Below, piece after piece: positions 45,840 to 57,788 of a stretch of DNA of 64,000 nucleotides (positions are counted from its first letter, which is position 1; each line of letters opens with the position of its first letter). The translations under genes and the position numbers were made by a program. Source of the DNA: Hennigella sp049177145 (GTDB lineage Bacteria; Bacillota_I; Bacilli_A; Mycoplasmatales; Mycoplasmoidaceae); the NCBI GenBank assembly GCA_049177145.1, contig CP185406.1, positions 372,001-436,000 of the forward strand. The letters run 5' to 3'. The notes under the pieces were generated by a model. That model did no database searches. It was given only the letters and a program-made list of their open reading frames with translations, and had not been told where the DNA came from.

Positions 45840-45929
45840 AGTTTTTTAATTATATACATAATTAATCTTGTATTGTAAATATTTAATATATTTTTTAATT
45901 TATAATATTATCTAATTTATGGAGGCACT

Positions 45930-47219
45930 ATGAATTTAACAAAACCTAGAGGAACTCAAGACTATATTTATGAACTTGAACCTGGATTCGATATTGTTTG
46001 CCAAACATGTAGAACAATAGCTAGATTAAATGGTTTTTATCAAATAAAAACCCCTACATTTGAATACAAAGAATTATTTATTAGAACTGTTGGTGATACA
46101 TCAGACATTGTTAATAAAGAATTCTACGAATTCAAAGACAAAGGTGATAGAGATATGGTCTTAAGACCAGAATTAACTGCTAGTGTGTGTCGTACAGTTG
46201 TAGAAAATAAATTACTACAAAGAATGGCACACCCTATCAAGTTCTTTTATATTGAACCAATGTATAGATATGAAAGACCACAAAGTGGTCGTCTAAGACT
46301 ATTCCACCAATTTGGTGTTGAATGCATTGCCTCTAATTCTTTCCATGATGATGTTGATATGATTCTATTAGCAACATCTATTCTAAATGCTTTTAGCTTA
46401 ACTGACTATGTTGTTAAAATTAATAACATTTGTTCTAGTGCAACTAGAGCAAAATGAATTGAAGCTTTGAAAATTTACTTCAAAGATTTTAAAGATCAAT
46501 TAACCGAAGATTCACAAGCAAGACTAGATCGTAATCCTCTAAGAATCTTAGACGATAAGATTGATGGCAAGAAGGACTTTGTTAAACTTGCCCCAAAAAT
46601 TACTCAATTTGCAACTAATGAAGAAATTGAATATTTCAAACACATCACAGATGCACTAGCAGAATTACAAATTCCTTATGCAATAGATGATACATTAGTA
46701 AGAGGGTTAGATTATTATTGTAATTTCATTTTTGAAATTGAATCTACATCTGAATTATTAAAAGGCCAACCAACTTTAATTGGTGGTGGTAGATACAATA
46801 CCATGATTAAAGAACTTGGTGGTGATGATGCTAACTGTGTTGGTTTTGCATTAGGTATTGAAAGATTATTAGTTGCTTTAACTGGTAATACTGTTTTGAA
46901 AAAAGCAATGGATGAATATAAACAAGTTAATGCAGTTGTCGCTAACTTATCTGATGAAACAAGCACAATCAGCACAATGATTTGCAAAATGTTAAGGATC
47001 GCGGGCTTTAGTTGTACAACTAACCATAACACAACTAAACTTGATAAACACTTTAAATATGCTGAATCTCAAGGTGCTAAATATGTCATTATTGTTGGTC
47101 CTAAAGACGTTAAAAAACAATCTGTTCTTATTAAGAACCAACTAACAATGAAACAAGAAGAAGTTAAAATTGCTAAATTAGTTGATTACTTCATCAAGAA
47201 AAAAGGAAAAGAAGAATAA
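45930..47219 (+). CDS. hisS: Histidyl-tRNA synthetase
   Basis: 429-residue class II synthetase. Motif features are KPRGTQDY at the start, RPELTASVCR and YRYERPQSGRLRLFHQFGVE (motif 2), the HisRS signature LVRGLDYY, GGGRYNTM, and motif 3 GFALGIERLL, with a C-terminal anticodon-binding domain. Strong GGAGG ribosome site nine bases before the ATG. A TGA Trp codon at 46455-46457 is read through. aspS begins one base after the stop, the widespread hisS-aspS operon. Confidence 0.97.
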
Positions 47220-47220
47220 T

Positions 47221-48948
47221 ATGGAAAAATTATATTGTGGTCATGTAACGGACAAATATATTAACAAGGATGTTAATATCAAAGGTTGAGTAAAGAAAAT
47301 AAGAAAGATGGGTTCTATCACTTTCTTAGATGTTGCTGATAGATTCGGATTGGTTCAAGTAATTGCTGATGAATCAATCAAGATTGATGGATTAACTAGA
47401 GAATCAGTTGTTGATGTTGTTGGAACAGTTGTTGCAAGAAAAACACCAAATGACAAATTAGCAACAGGTAAAATTGAAATCAAGTGTAAAACACTTGACA
47501 TCTTATCTTTAGCTAAAACAACACCAATGATTGTTGAAGATGTTACTGACGCATTAGAAGATATCAGATTACAACACAGATATTTAGATCTACGTAGAGA
47601 CACAATTAGAAACAAAATTATCTTCCGTTCTAAATTCATAAATGAATTAAGAAGTTGTCTTGTTAAACAAGATTTTATTGAAGTTGAAACTCCATGTTTA
47701 GCAAAACCTACACCTGAAGGTGCAAGAGACTATGTTGTTCCAACAAGAAATGCTCCAAATCATTTCTGGGCTTTGCCTCAAAGTCCTCAAATCTTCAAAC
47801 AATTATTAATGGTTTCTGGATTCTTAAAATATTTCCAAGTTGCTAAATGTTTTAGAGACGAAGATTTAAGAGCTGACCGTCAACCAGAATTTACACAACT
47901 TGACATTGAAATGTCATTTATTAAAGAAAAAGACATAATGAGAGTTGTTGAAAAAATCTTTAAAAAAGCCATTAAGAAAACATTGAATAAAGATATCAAA
48001 ACACCATTTAAAATAATGAAATATGACGAATGTATGAATGAATATGGTGTTGACAAACCAGACTTAAGATATGACTTAAAATTAACTGATTTATCAGATA
48101 ATTTTGTAGGAACTAACTTCCAAATTTTTGCAAACATTTTAAAAGAAAAAGGTGTTGTCAAAGGTTTTGCAATTGATAAAACAATTGTTGATAAGAAGAA
48201 CTTTGAAACAATCCAAAAATTTGCAACAGATAAAGGTTTGCAAATTGCATATTTAACTTTTGAAAATGGCAAGAAAACGGGTGGATCAATTACTAATGTA
48301 ATTGAGGAAGAAAAAGCAAATTCAGCTTTTACAAAATTTGGATTTACAACTGGTACATTAATTTTGTGTGCTGGTAAATTAAATAAAGTTAATGAAACAT
48401 TGGGTGCTGCAAGAATTGCATGCAATAACATTTATAAATTTGCAAATCCTGATGAACTTGCATTCACATGAGTTATTGACTGACCATTATTTGAATATGA
48501 TGAAGAAACAGGTAAATATGCAGCCGCACATCACCCATTCACTTCACCAGCAATTAAAAGTCTAAAAGACTTTGATGTTAAAAAAGATAAGGCGAAAGCA
48601 AGAGCTTATGACATTGTTTTAAATGGTTATGAAGTAGGTGGTGGTTCAATCAGAATTACTAATACTGAAGTACAAAAACGCATGTTCACAGCTATTGGTT
48701 TAACTGATGAACAAGCACAAGCTAAGTTTGGATATTTATTAAATGCTTTTGATTATGGTGTTCCACCACACGGTGGAATTGCCATTGGTTTAGATCGTTT
48801 AATAATGATCTTAGCCAAAGCTGAAACAATTAGAGATGTAATTGCTTTCCCTAAAAACTCACACGGTGTTGATTTAATGTTAGATGCACCAAGTGCAGCA
48901 AGTGCTGAAGGATTAGACGAATTATTCCTACAAGTAAAAGAAAAATAG
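47221..48948 (+). CDS. aspS: Aspartyl-tRNA synthetase (bacterial type)
   Basis: 575-residue class IIb synthetase with an N-terminal OB-fold anticodon domain (GHVTDKYINKDVNIKGWVKKIRKMG). Motif 2 includes CFRDEDLRADRQPEFTQLDIEMSF, a bacterial insertion (GAD) domain follows, and motif 3 is GIAIGLDRLIMIL. Start ATG at 47221 is one base from the hisS stop. The TAG stop lies inside the shared terminator hairpin. A TGG Trp codon (HFWALPQS) appears beside TGA ones. Confidence 0.97.
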
Positions 48949-48964
48949 GCAAAAGCCTATTTTT
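48941..48964. terminator. Bidirectional terminator holding both stop codons
   Basis: 10-bp stem AAAAATAGGC / GCCTATTTTT with loop AAAA. The left arm contains the aspS TAG (48946-48948), and the right arm contains the reverse-strand TAG (48957-48959) of the PAP2-like gene. T-tracts flank both sides. Confidence 0.8.
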
Positions 48965-49718
48965 TTATTTTCTTCTTTAAATCCATGAAGTAAGGATTGT
49001 CAAGAATAATTTTTTCACCCGGATGTCATACACAACAAACAATTATGTAAGGAATAGTTGCCACGCCAACGCCACCTAGAATATCTACAAAATAATGTTG
49101 TTTAACAAATACTGTTGCCATGCAAACAAGGATTGCCATTACACCAAATCCTATTTGTGTACCTAAGCAATGTTCTTTTCTTTTTAAAACACCATATGCA
49201 CAAATAGCTGAAGCCATACAATGATATGATGGACATAGGTTTCAACCTATGTTACCTGTATCCATTTTAATAATCGATTGCATTAAAAATCTAGTAATAG
49301 GTGTTTTAATGTTAGCGGCTTTTTCTATTAATCCTTCTTGAACACGATCCATAAAAGTTGGCATCAAAATCATTCAAATAAATCCAATGAATGATGCTAT
49401 TGTTGAAAAGATCATGAAATTAATAAAATTGTCTTTCTTTTTGGAAGTTGATATCCATAATGGAGCAATAAATCAAAAACCATAAGCAAGGAAATATATT
49501 TCTATAAAGAAATATGGACAGTATGGAATGGCATTATCAATCACATTTATCTTAGGGTTGATTGGTCAAGGAACTTGTTGTGCAAAAAAACAAGCTAATT
49601 TATATAAACCTAATTGAAAAACAATAAAAATTATTGCTCCGACTCATCCGTATCAAGGTATTGCTTTAAATGGATTTCTTACTTTTTTAGATTTTGCTTT
49701 TTGTTCAATAGTAGGCAT
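48957..49718 (-). CDS. PAP2-like membrane phosphatase/phosphotransferase
   Basis: 253-residue protein with about six transmembrane helices. The PAP2-type motif 2 SYHCMAS (family consensus SGH) and motif 3 KQHYFVDILGGVGVA (family SRxxxxxHxxxD, with His and Asp kept) are visible. The first PAP2 motif (KxxxxxxRP) is not evident, which recalls the Aur1/Ipt1 inositolphosphotransferase-like branch. Likely acts on lipid phosphates at the membrane; the substrate is unknown. Start at 49718, divergent from the FtsX gene across a 120-base region with a palindromic hairpin. Confidence 0.75.
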
Positions 49719-49768
49719 AATAATATAATTATATTTACGTAAAAATTACTAATTTGATATAGAGTCTT

Positions 49769-49793
49769 ATAAAAGTGTCATAGACACTTTTAT
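49769..49793. repeat. Perfect inverted repeat between divergent genes
   Basis: 11-bp arms (ATAAAAGTGTC / GACACTTTTAT) around ATA, between the divergent PAP2-like and FtsX-like genes, where no transcript from outside should need ending. T-rich sequence follows on the plus strand. Operator or leader attenuator are both possible. Confidence 0.5.
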
Positions 49794-49839
49794 ATTTTGT
49801 TTTCACTATTAATATATATACTATATATAAATATATAAC

Positions 49840-52800
49840 ATGAAAAACCTAATTAAAAACGTTATTAGATCTTTCAAAAATAATAAGTTATCAATTATTG
49901 GACTTGTTTTATTATTGTTTTTTGGTTTAGGTGTTTTCTGTGTTATGTCTAACACAACAGCAAACATCACTAATGAATATACCTCTTTAGCTAAAAAAGG
50001 TAATCTTCATGATTTAACTGTTTCTGAATTGTATGATGTGGGTAAAGCCGAATACAATGCTGATGGTACTAAAGTTGTTTCTTATACTGTATCTGGTGAT
50101 CAAACAACTTTCTACAAATATGATGATTACAGTGAATTGGATACAAGAGTTCCTGTAAGTCAATTTTATTTCAACAATCAATTAGCAGATCAAGATGGAA
50201 CATACTATGTTCTTGTTCCAGAACAAACATATTATGTTGATCCTAACACAGGTGCTGTTTATGTTACTAGAACATATTCAATTGCTCTAGATCAAGACTT
50301 ATCAGTTGGTTTATATAGCAATTATGCTAAAGATCACGCTGGAACTGGTTTTGTTGAATTTAAATATGTGGTTAGACAACAATTTGACTCGACAATTGAT
50401 GTTCCAACTAATGTTGCATCACTAAATGATATCTTAAGTAGATGAGAAAGTTCAACAGCAACTGATTGAGAAACATTAGCTGATAATAGTATCTATGCAG
50501 CTGATTATCATGACTTCAATGCTTTTATAGCTAATGAAACATCAGGCATTTATTCATTAATGACTACTGGTAACACACCATTAGCAGGAATGCTAGATGA
50601 AAATTATGCTAATGAGTTGTACTACCGTTATTTCAAATCTGTTAATGTAACAGCATCTGGTGATAATGTCTTCTATAAGATTATCAACTCTAATCCTGAA
50701 GATGAAATTGATAAGATGGTTCTATTTAAAGATCCCAACGGAAGATACGGTAATGATTTATATTCAGTCAATGACTGAGCACCATACAATTCACAAGTAC
50801 AATTTCAAGACCATAATGGTAATCTTGTTGCTGCAGGAACACAAATTAAAGCAACAGAAGATTTAACATTTGTTGTACCATCAAACTTTACTGAATTGGC
50901 TGAATTACCATTGTATGATACAAACACAATGTCATCTTGAAGCACAGAACAAGATGCTGCTTATATTTATTCACAAATCATTCATATTAGATTCAAAAGA
51001 ATGTTATCTGGTGATTTTGAAAAAACAGATAATAAACCAATAATTGAAAGTGTTGCTGCTATCAATCAATCTATTGACGAATATAACACTAATCTGTTTA
51101 ATGGATCTATTCCATATAACACTTATTATTCAGATATCTATAGATATACCAATGAAATGATTAACATTAGTGCTAATGGTAATGTTGTATTAACATGAAC
51201 TGATTTACTTGGTTCACCAACAACATTAACTATTAGTAACTGAACTTCTAAGTTATCTATTATTAACCCACAACACTTAAGCAAAACTTCTCATCGTGTT
51301 ATTGCTCCTAAAATGTTAAATGAGTTTGAACCATACAAACAATGGTTCTATCAAACATATAAATCTTACCCAAGTGGTGAGATAGATGCTAAAGCATCAA
51401 AAGATTGATTTAACACATTAACATCTGATCAATTCAATTGATGAGTTAACCCTAATACCAAAAAAGCTGAATGAGCAACCATGAGGTATGACTTACCTAA
51501 TGGTGAACATTTAGATATGGAAAGATCCACAACTAAGGATGCGACTCATTGAAATGGTATTGACAAGAAATACATTGCAAGTTGTAGTGGTTATGATGAA
51601 ATCATATGGGGTTGTGGTTTAACTCCTGACTTCATGTATCCAGTTGTTGATATTTCTAGACCAACACCAAATACAGCAACTGAGTGTTTAGTTTATACTA
51701 ATGACTCTGGTTACAACTCAATTAAACTTTCATTTGTTAACTCTCCAGTAGAAGATTATTTAGTTGCTAGATTTAAACCAAGTGTTAATACTATCCGTCG
51801 GCAAGAGATCTTAAAAGAGATTAACCATTGAGCAACAGGAGAAAGAACAAGTTCTTTCAAACCTGCAATGATCTACCCAGAAGGAACAAAGGTTGCTTTC
51901 TTTGCAAATGATACATCTAACGTATTAAATTGTTCTGGTTTTAGAATTGCTTATATTCCAAGTCTAGTTAGTGTTGTACAAACAGTATCTACCGTTTTGT
52001 GTGCATTTATTGGAATATTATGTTTAATCATTTGTTTTGTAATTATTAAACGTTACGTAGAAAACAACAGAATTAACATTGGTATTATGAGAGCTAATGG
52101 TATAAAGAAATGAAAGATTGCTCTTTCATTATTCCCATTTGCTTTGTTACCAGCTGTTATTGGTGGTATAGGTGCATATGTAGTTGGTTTGTTAATGCAA
52201 GGACCAATGCTACTATTATTTAGTAATTATTGGATGCTGCCTACACCATTATTTGGTTTTGACTGGGTTTCGTTCCTAGTCTGTATCTTTGCTCCATTCT
52301 TGCTATTTACAATAATTTGCTTCGTTAGTACTTTTGTTGTTCTAAGAACAAGTGCTGTAAGTTTGATGAAAGCTGGTTCTGAATTCAAAACTAATGGTTT
52401 CAGTAGAATTGCTAAAAAACCATTTAAACATTTTGGTGTCTTAACAAGATTTAGAGTTTCATTAGCATTTAACTCAATAACTAGATTGTTAATTCTAGCT
52501 GCTATGAGTTGCTTAACTATGTCATCGCTTGTCTTTGCAATGACAACATTTGATAAATTAAGTCAGTCAAAAAATATTAACTCAACACAATTTAACTATG
52601 ACTTCAATGTTGAATTAACTACTCCAACATCTTCTGGTGGGCCTTATTCAATTTATGACTATTCTCAACCAATAGCTCCGGGTTCTGATCAAATCAAAGG
52701 TTATGGATGAGCTGATCCTGAACAATATTTATTCAATGTAAATTGAAACACTTCAAATGAAGACTACCATAATGAAATATGATATACAGAAGATGGACAA

Positions 52801-54966
52801 TATTCGTATCATCAATTTACTAAACCTTATGAAGCTAATGGCTTTATTGGTAGTGATGCAACTAATGCATACAAAAACGCAATAGGCATGAGTGGTTTGT
52901 TGATGTTGCCATCGTCTGCGGATGCTGAAGGCCAACAAACAGATTTAATGTATTTACAAAATAGACATAGTTCTAGATTAACTCTTAACTATGATATTGG
53001 TATTCCCGGTATTGCATCATCAAACCCTTGAGAGATTGCTTTAGCAATGATGCCTGCTAACTCTAGAAACTTAGCAGCTGATGCATTCAATGAATTAACT
53101 AATATAGCAGGTAAGAAAGTTCATGAAGCCGAAGAAATTTATAGAGCTGTTTACCCAGTTTCAGAATTGTATCCATATCGTGATGACTATCAAAGAGCAA
53201 TGGAAGCTCAACGACTTGCTGGTCCTTACTGTAAGCTTTATGACTATGGTGTATTAATATATGACTATGAACCTTGCTTAAGTAGTTTCTTTACAGAACA
53301 TGAAGATGAAGAATCCCATGAAAAAACATACACATTAAATACTGATACATTCACAATATCAGAAATTGTAGCTGCTATCCCTCCTATTGTTAGATTTAAT
53401 CCAAATTTTGTTTATCTTCTAAAAACAATCTACCAAGACCCAGAATTATTAAAAATGGAATATCCAATTGAATATGGTGCTATTCCATTAAACTGAGATA
53501 GACTTGGAAATGACAAGTTAGATGAAACTTATACATATATTAATGGATACATTAAAAATCTATCTAGTCGTGCTGGTTATGACAAGAACCATCTATTAAA
53601 AGTGGAAGGTATTAAGCAAGACTCAAAATATATTTTCTTAACTGATAAAAACGGTCATGCACTAAATGAACGTTTGTGATCAGATAATTATTTACAAGCC
53701 AATAGCATAGATAATGAAACAACATATCCTATTATTATTAATGCTTATGTGGCACATAAATATAAATTAGGTGTTGGGAGCACATTAACAATCAACACTG
53801 TGAATGATGTTAATAGATATCTTGATGATTACAACCCAGATGATCATTTAATTAAATTTAAAGTTGTTGGTGTATCTGTCGGAACAAATAATGAAGCATA
53901 CTACACAAGACAAGATATTGCTAATAACTTGTTAGGTTTACCTAATGGTAATGCTTGAAACAGAACTCACAAATATATGATGTGATATAGAAGTGCTTCT
54001 AGTTGAGACGGAAGTCCTAATGATACACTTCCTTCATTAGTAGATTTATCAGGTATTGATCCTGAAACCGGTATAGAAGGTCAAAACATTTCTGTTTACA
54101 ACTTCAGTAATGGCTCATACATACCTGAAGGTAAACACTATGTTATTGATAATAGTACACAAAAGCTACCTCAAGAAAATATACCAGTACCAACAGGGTT
54201 TAATGGTGTATATACTCATAACAAAAATGGTAAACCAATTACTGCAGGGTTGTCATTATATTCATATACTGGTTTATATCCAGGTACATCTGTCTTTAAA
54301 TCTCAAAGTGCTGAAAATAAATTTTCTGCATTATTAAAGTATGGACCAAACTTAGCTATAGCTAACATAATGACAGGTATAGATGATCAAGATTATTACA
54401 ATGCTTGCTATAACCACTTATTAAACGGAACTGAAATATCTGATGATGTTATTAATGAGTTTATTGATAAAATAACAGAAATATATGGTGGTACAACGAT
54501 GATTACTGCTATATGTGGTGCTATTGATGTTGCAGCAACAGATTTAATTTACAATAACTTAATATCAACATTTAACTTAGCTGAAACAACAATAATGGCA
54601 ATTATTATTCCAATTACTATTATTATTGTTGCAGTTATATCTAACTTAATCATTAATGATTCTAGAAGAATGGCTGCTATGCTAAAAGCATTAGGTTATT
54701 CAGATATTAAGAACTTAATGTCTATCTTAGCATTATTCATTCCAACTATTGTGCTGGGATTAGCCCTAGCCGTTCCACTATCGTTTGGTTTGACACTAGG
54801 ATATCAATCGATTATCTTTAACACTGCTAATATCCTGGTTGATGTAACACAGAAATGGTGATACTATGTCGCAGCAATTGGTGGAATAGGAATAATCTTG
54901 ATTGGAACATATGCAATTGGATATGTTTCTCTAAAAAGAAGCAGATTAGTAGATGAAATTAAATAG
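49840..54966 (+). CDS. Giant FtsX-family ABC transporter permease
   Basis: 1708-residue membrane protein with an FtsX/MacB-like plan repeated twice. TM1 (about 17-37) precedes an ectodomain of some 650 residues; a helix cluster (about 707-835) contains IGIMRANGIKKWKIALSLFP, the coupling-helix region. A helix (about 883-905), a second ectodomain of about 670 residues and three C-terminal helices (about 1584-1609, 1627-1655, 1675-1697) follow, with NDSRRMAAMLKALGYSDI. The dozens of Trp codons are mostly TGA. The partner ATPase starts nine bases downstream. It resembles the long mycoplasma permeases typified by M. genitalium MG064/MG468 (from memory). Probably a mechanotransmitter or lipoprotein exporter rather than a solute importer. 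Confidence 0.85.
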
Positions 54967-54975
54967 GAGATAACA

Positions 54976-56421
54976 ATGAAAACGATTAATGATAAAAAAG
55001 TATTTACAAGTGTTAATGACTTAAAAGATCTAAGTCATATACCTAACAGTAAGAAAAAACAAGTAATGATGAAGCATGTTGAGAGATTAGCATACTATTT
55101 ATCAACTTACAAAGATGCTTTTGCACAAATGAATGAAGCTAAAAAGAAATATTATTCTTTCCCTGCTGTTACATCTACTGAAAAATATAAAGAAAAGAAA
55201 CTCCTATGTAAACAATTTGCTGAAGCAGAGAATAGAATCACTACTTTAAAATCTAAATTATCTAAACATATTAATTCATTGTTATATGACCACAACTGTG
55301 CTAGTGGTAAACACAACAAGATGACAGTTGATGAACTATATCGTATTGTTTCTGCTTATGAAAATAAGCAATTCCAAGATAATTACTTCCCCGCAAGAAG
55401 ATTGAGAGTTTTAAAACAAAATAATTTGAACTGAAGAATGTTTGATTTCCAATTACATGTAGTAAATCAAATAATGAAAGGTAAGTTTACTTTTGGCGCA
55501 TCATCTAAAGTTGCACAAAAACCAAAAGATTACTGAGTTAAGCAAGCTGAAATATTAGAAAAGAAGATCGAAGCGTGTAAAGACCGCAAGGGTTCATTAG
55601 ATGAAACTTTCCGTTCTATGCAATATGCTAAACTAATTAAAAGATTTGATAAGTTATCTCACAAAACAATCAAAGACTATAACCCTGTAACTTATTCCAA
55701 ATATGTAATTGATTTTGAAAACATTACAAAATACTATTACAACAAATGAATGGCAACTAAAATCTTAAAAGGATTTGATTTAAAAATCAAACAAGGTGAA
55801 TTTGTTGTAATTCTTGGTCCATCTGGTTCCGGTAAAACAACATTACTAAACATTATGTCTGGAATGGACAAAGCAACATATGGTAAAACAATTGTAAATA
55901 GTAATAACCTTATTAAGATGACAGATAACCAATTAACTCAATTTAGAAAAGATAACATTGGTTATATCTTCCAACAATATGGTTTATTGCCAAACTTAAA
56001 TGTTAGAGAAAACGTTGAAATAGGTTGAAACTTACAATCCGATAAATCAAAACGTATTAATATTGACGAATTATTAAAAACAGTAGGAATGGCAGAACAT
56101 GCTAAAAAATTCCCTCATGAATTGTCTGGAGGACAACAACAACGTGTTTCTGTTGCTAGATCAATGGCTAAAAACCCTGCTATTGTCTTTGGTGATGAAC
56201 CAACTGGAGCAGTGGATGAAGAAATGTCTAAACAAATTCTTCAACTGTTTGTTGATATAAATAAAAAGTTTAACACAACAGTTATTATCGTTACACATAA
56301 CCCAATCTTTGCAGACTTAGCAAGTAGAGTAATAAAAGTAAACTCCGGTTACATAGCTCAAAACTATGAAAACAAGAAAAGAAAAACCGTTGAACAACTT
56401 GATTGATCATCCACACACTAA
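54976..56421 (+). CDS. ABC transporter ATPase (LolD/MacB type) with N-terminal extension
   Basis: 481-residue ATPase for the preceding permease. Its nucleotide-binding domain is LolD/MacB-like: Walker A LGPSGSGKTT (about residue 282), Q-loop FQQYGLLPNLNVRENVEI, signature LSGGQQQRVSVARS, Walker B VFGDEPTGAVDE and H-loop VTHNP. The 240-residue N-terminal region is charged, helical and of no recognised family; comparably long ATPases occur in mycoplasmas beside giant permeases. A GGAGATAAC ribosome site precedes the ATG, and a terminator follows the stop. Confidence 0.92.
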
Positions 56422-56424
56422 AAG

Positions 56425-56446
56425 AAAAAGGCTTTCTGGCCTTTTT
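56425..56446. terminator. Convergent terminator between ABC ATPase gene and mutM
   Basis: 8-bp stem (AAAAAGGC / GCCTTTTT, loop TTTCTG), with a T-tract that merges into the mutM stop codon at 56447. Confidence 0.75.
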
Positions 56447-57277
56447 TTATTTTGCTTGGCATTTAGGGCAATAATATGTTCCTCTACCATTAACCGTTAT
56501 CTTTTTAATCTTAGTCTTACATATCTTGCATGGTTCATGTTCTCTAGTATGAACTTTAAGATATTTTTGGTAACTACCAGCATGACTTGGTGCAAAAGCA
56601 AACGATGATACAGTAGTTCCTGAGTGGTTGATTGCATCCTTCATTATTCTTCTACATGCATTAATTATGTTTAGGCAATCTTGTTTAGATAAAAGCTTTG
56701 CTTTTCTTAATGGATTTATTTTGCAAGCAAACAATATTTCGTCTGCATAAATGTTCCCAATACCAGCAATAATACTTTGATCAAGCAATGTTGTTTTGAT
56801 AGCTTGTGATTTACCTTCAAAGTTATCTAACAAATACTGTGCAGTTAATTTTGAATCAAATGGTTGGAAACCCATTTTTGTTACTTCATCAGAATTTAAA
56901 AATTCTTTTTTAGATTTGTAAATATAGAATGTTCCAAATTTTCTGAAATCAATATAAATAAGTTTCTTCCTGCCACAAATCATTTCCACCATGGTAAATT
57001 TGTCTGGTTTAATTGATGAATCAACAAAGAATAACTTTCCTTCCATTCTTAAGTGAATAGTTAGATATTTATCATTAGATAAAGTAATAACAATTAATTT
57101 ACCTATTTGATCTATATCTTCAAATTTTTCACCAATAATAAATTTTTCAAATGTTTGTTTATTACTATTTTTTAAAACTTTTGAATCTAAAAAATTAACA
57201 CTAGTAACTTTTTGTCCTATTAAGTGTTGTTTCTTTAAATGATTAATAAAAGTTCTTACTTCAGGAAATTCAGGCAT
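56447..57277 (-). CDS. mutM: Formamidopyrimidine-DNA glycosylase
   Basis: Base-excision glycosylase/AP lyase removing 8-oxoguanine. 276 residues. The N-terminal PEFPEVRT (catalytic Pro2/Glu3), the H2TH region SIIAGIGNIYADEILF and the C-terminal zinc finger CKICKTKIKKITVNGRGTYYCPKC are intact. Overlaps the coaD stop by one base. An oxidative-repair enzyme in an apparent anaerobe hints at intermittent oxygen exposure (inference). Confidence 0.97.
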   Translation of the reverse strand: MPEFPEVRTFINHLKKQHLIGQKVTSVNFLDSKVLKNSNKQTFEKFIIGEKFEDIDQIGKLIVITLSNDKYLTIHLRMEGKLFFVDSSIKPDKFTMVEMICGRKKLIYIDFRKFGTFYIYKSKKEFLNSDEVTKMGFQPFDSKLTAQYLLDNFEGKSQAIKTTLLDQSIIAGIGNIYADEILFACKINPLRKAKLLSKQDCLNIINACRRIMKDAINHSGTTVSSFAFAPSHAGSYQKYLKVHTREHEPCKICKTKIKKITVNGRGTYYCPKCQAK

Positions 57278-57717
57278 TATTTTCTCTTCTTAGCATCATT
57301 TAAATATCTAATTGCTGTAGATGATAAGTTCATGAGTCCTGTTTTAGGCAGCATTAAGATAGTTTCAATATTGCTATTTAAACTATGGTTAGCTTGAGCC
57401 ATATCTATTTCATATTTAGCATCATTAGCATTTCTAATGCTTCTAACAATAACTTTGATATTATGTTTTTTGGCAAATTCAACAGTTAAACCACAGTTGC
57501 CAGTTACTACAACATTTTTTAAATGTAGTTTAGCGATTGTTTGTTTTGCTTTTGCTATTCTAACTTTACAACTTACTTTTTGTGGTTTGTAATCATTAAC
57601 AGAAATAACAACATAAAACTTATTAAAGAGTTTACTTCCTCTTTTAATAATGTCTAAATGTCCTTTATGAATTGGATTAAAAGATCCAGGAAACATTGCA
57701 TTAACTTTTGTTGCCAT
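57277..57717 (-). CDS. coaD: Phosphopantetheine adenylyltransferase
   Basis: Penultimate step of CoA synthesis, forming dephospho-CoA. 146 residues, with the nucleotidyltransferase signatures FPGSFNPIHKGHLDII (T/HxGH), VRSIRNANDAKYEIDMAQ (RxxR region) and a C-terminal NLSSTAIR (usual ISSTxVR). CoA is needed for both PFOR and PFL. First gene of a two-gene unit with mutM, and divergent from pduL, whose product also uses CoA esters. Confidence 0.96.
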   Translation of the reverse strand: MATKVNAMFPGSFNPIHKGHLDIIKRGSKLFNKFYVVISVNDYKPQKVSCKVRIAKAKQTIAKLHLKNVVVTGNCGLTVEFAKKHNIKVIVRSIRNANDAKYEIDMAQANHSLNSNIETILMLPKTGLMNLSSTAIRYLNDAKKRK

Positions 57718-57788
57718 ATCTATACCTATTTAATATATTTTAATATATTAATACATTATGTTAAAATTAATATTAATAGGAGTGAAAA

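Noticed and set aside
47880..48431. 183-residue minus-strand ORF
   Set aside because: Antisense within aspS, with no ribosome site or promoter; a shadow of a conserved gene.
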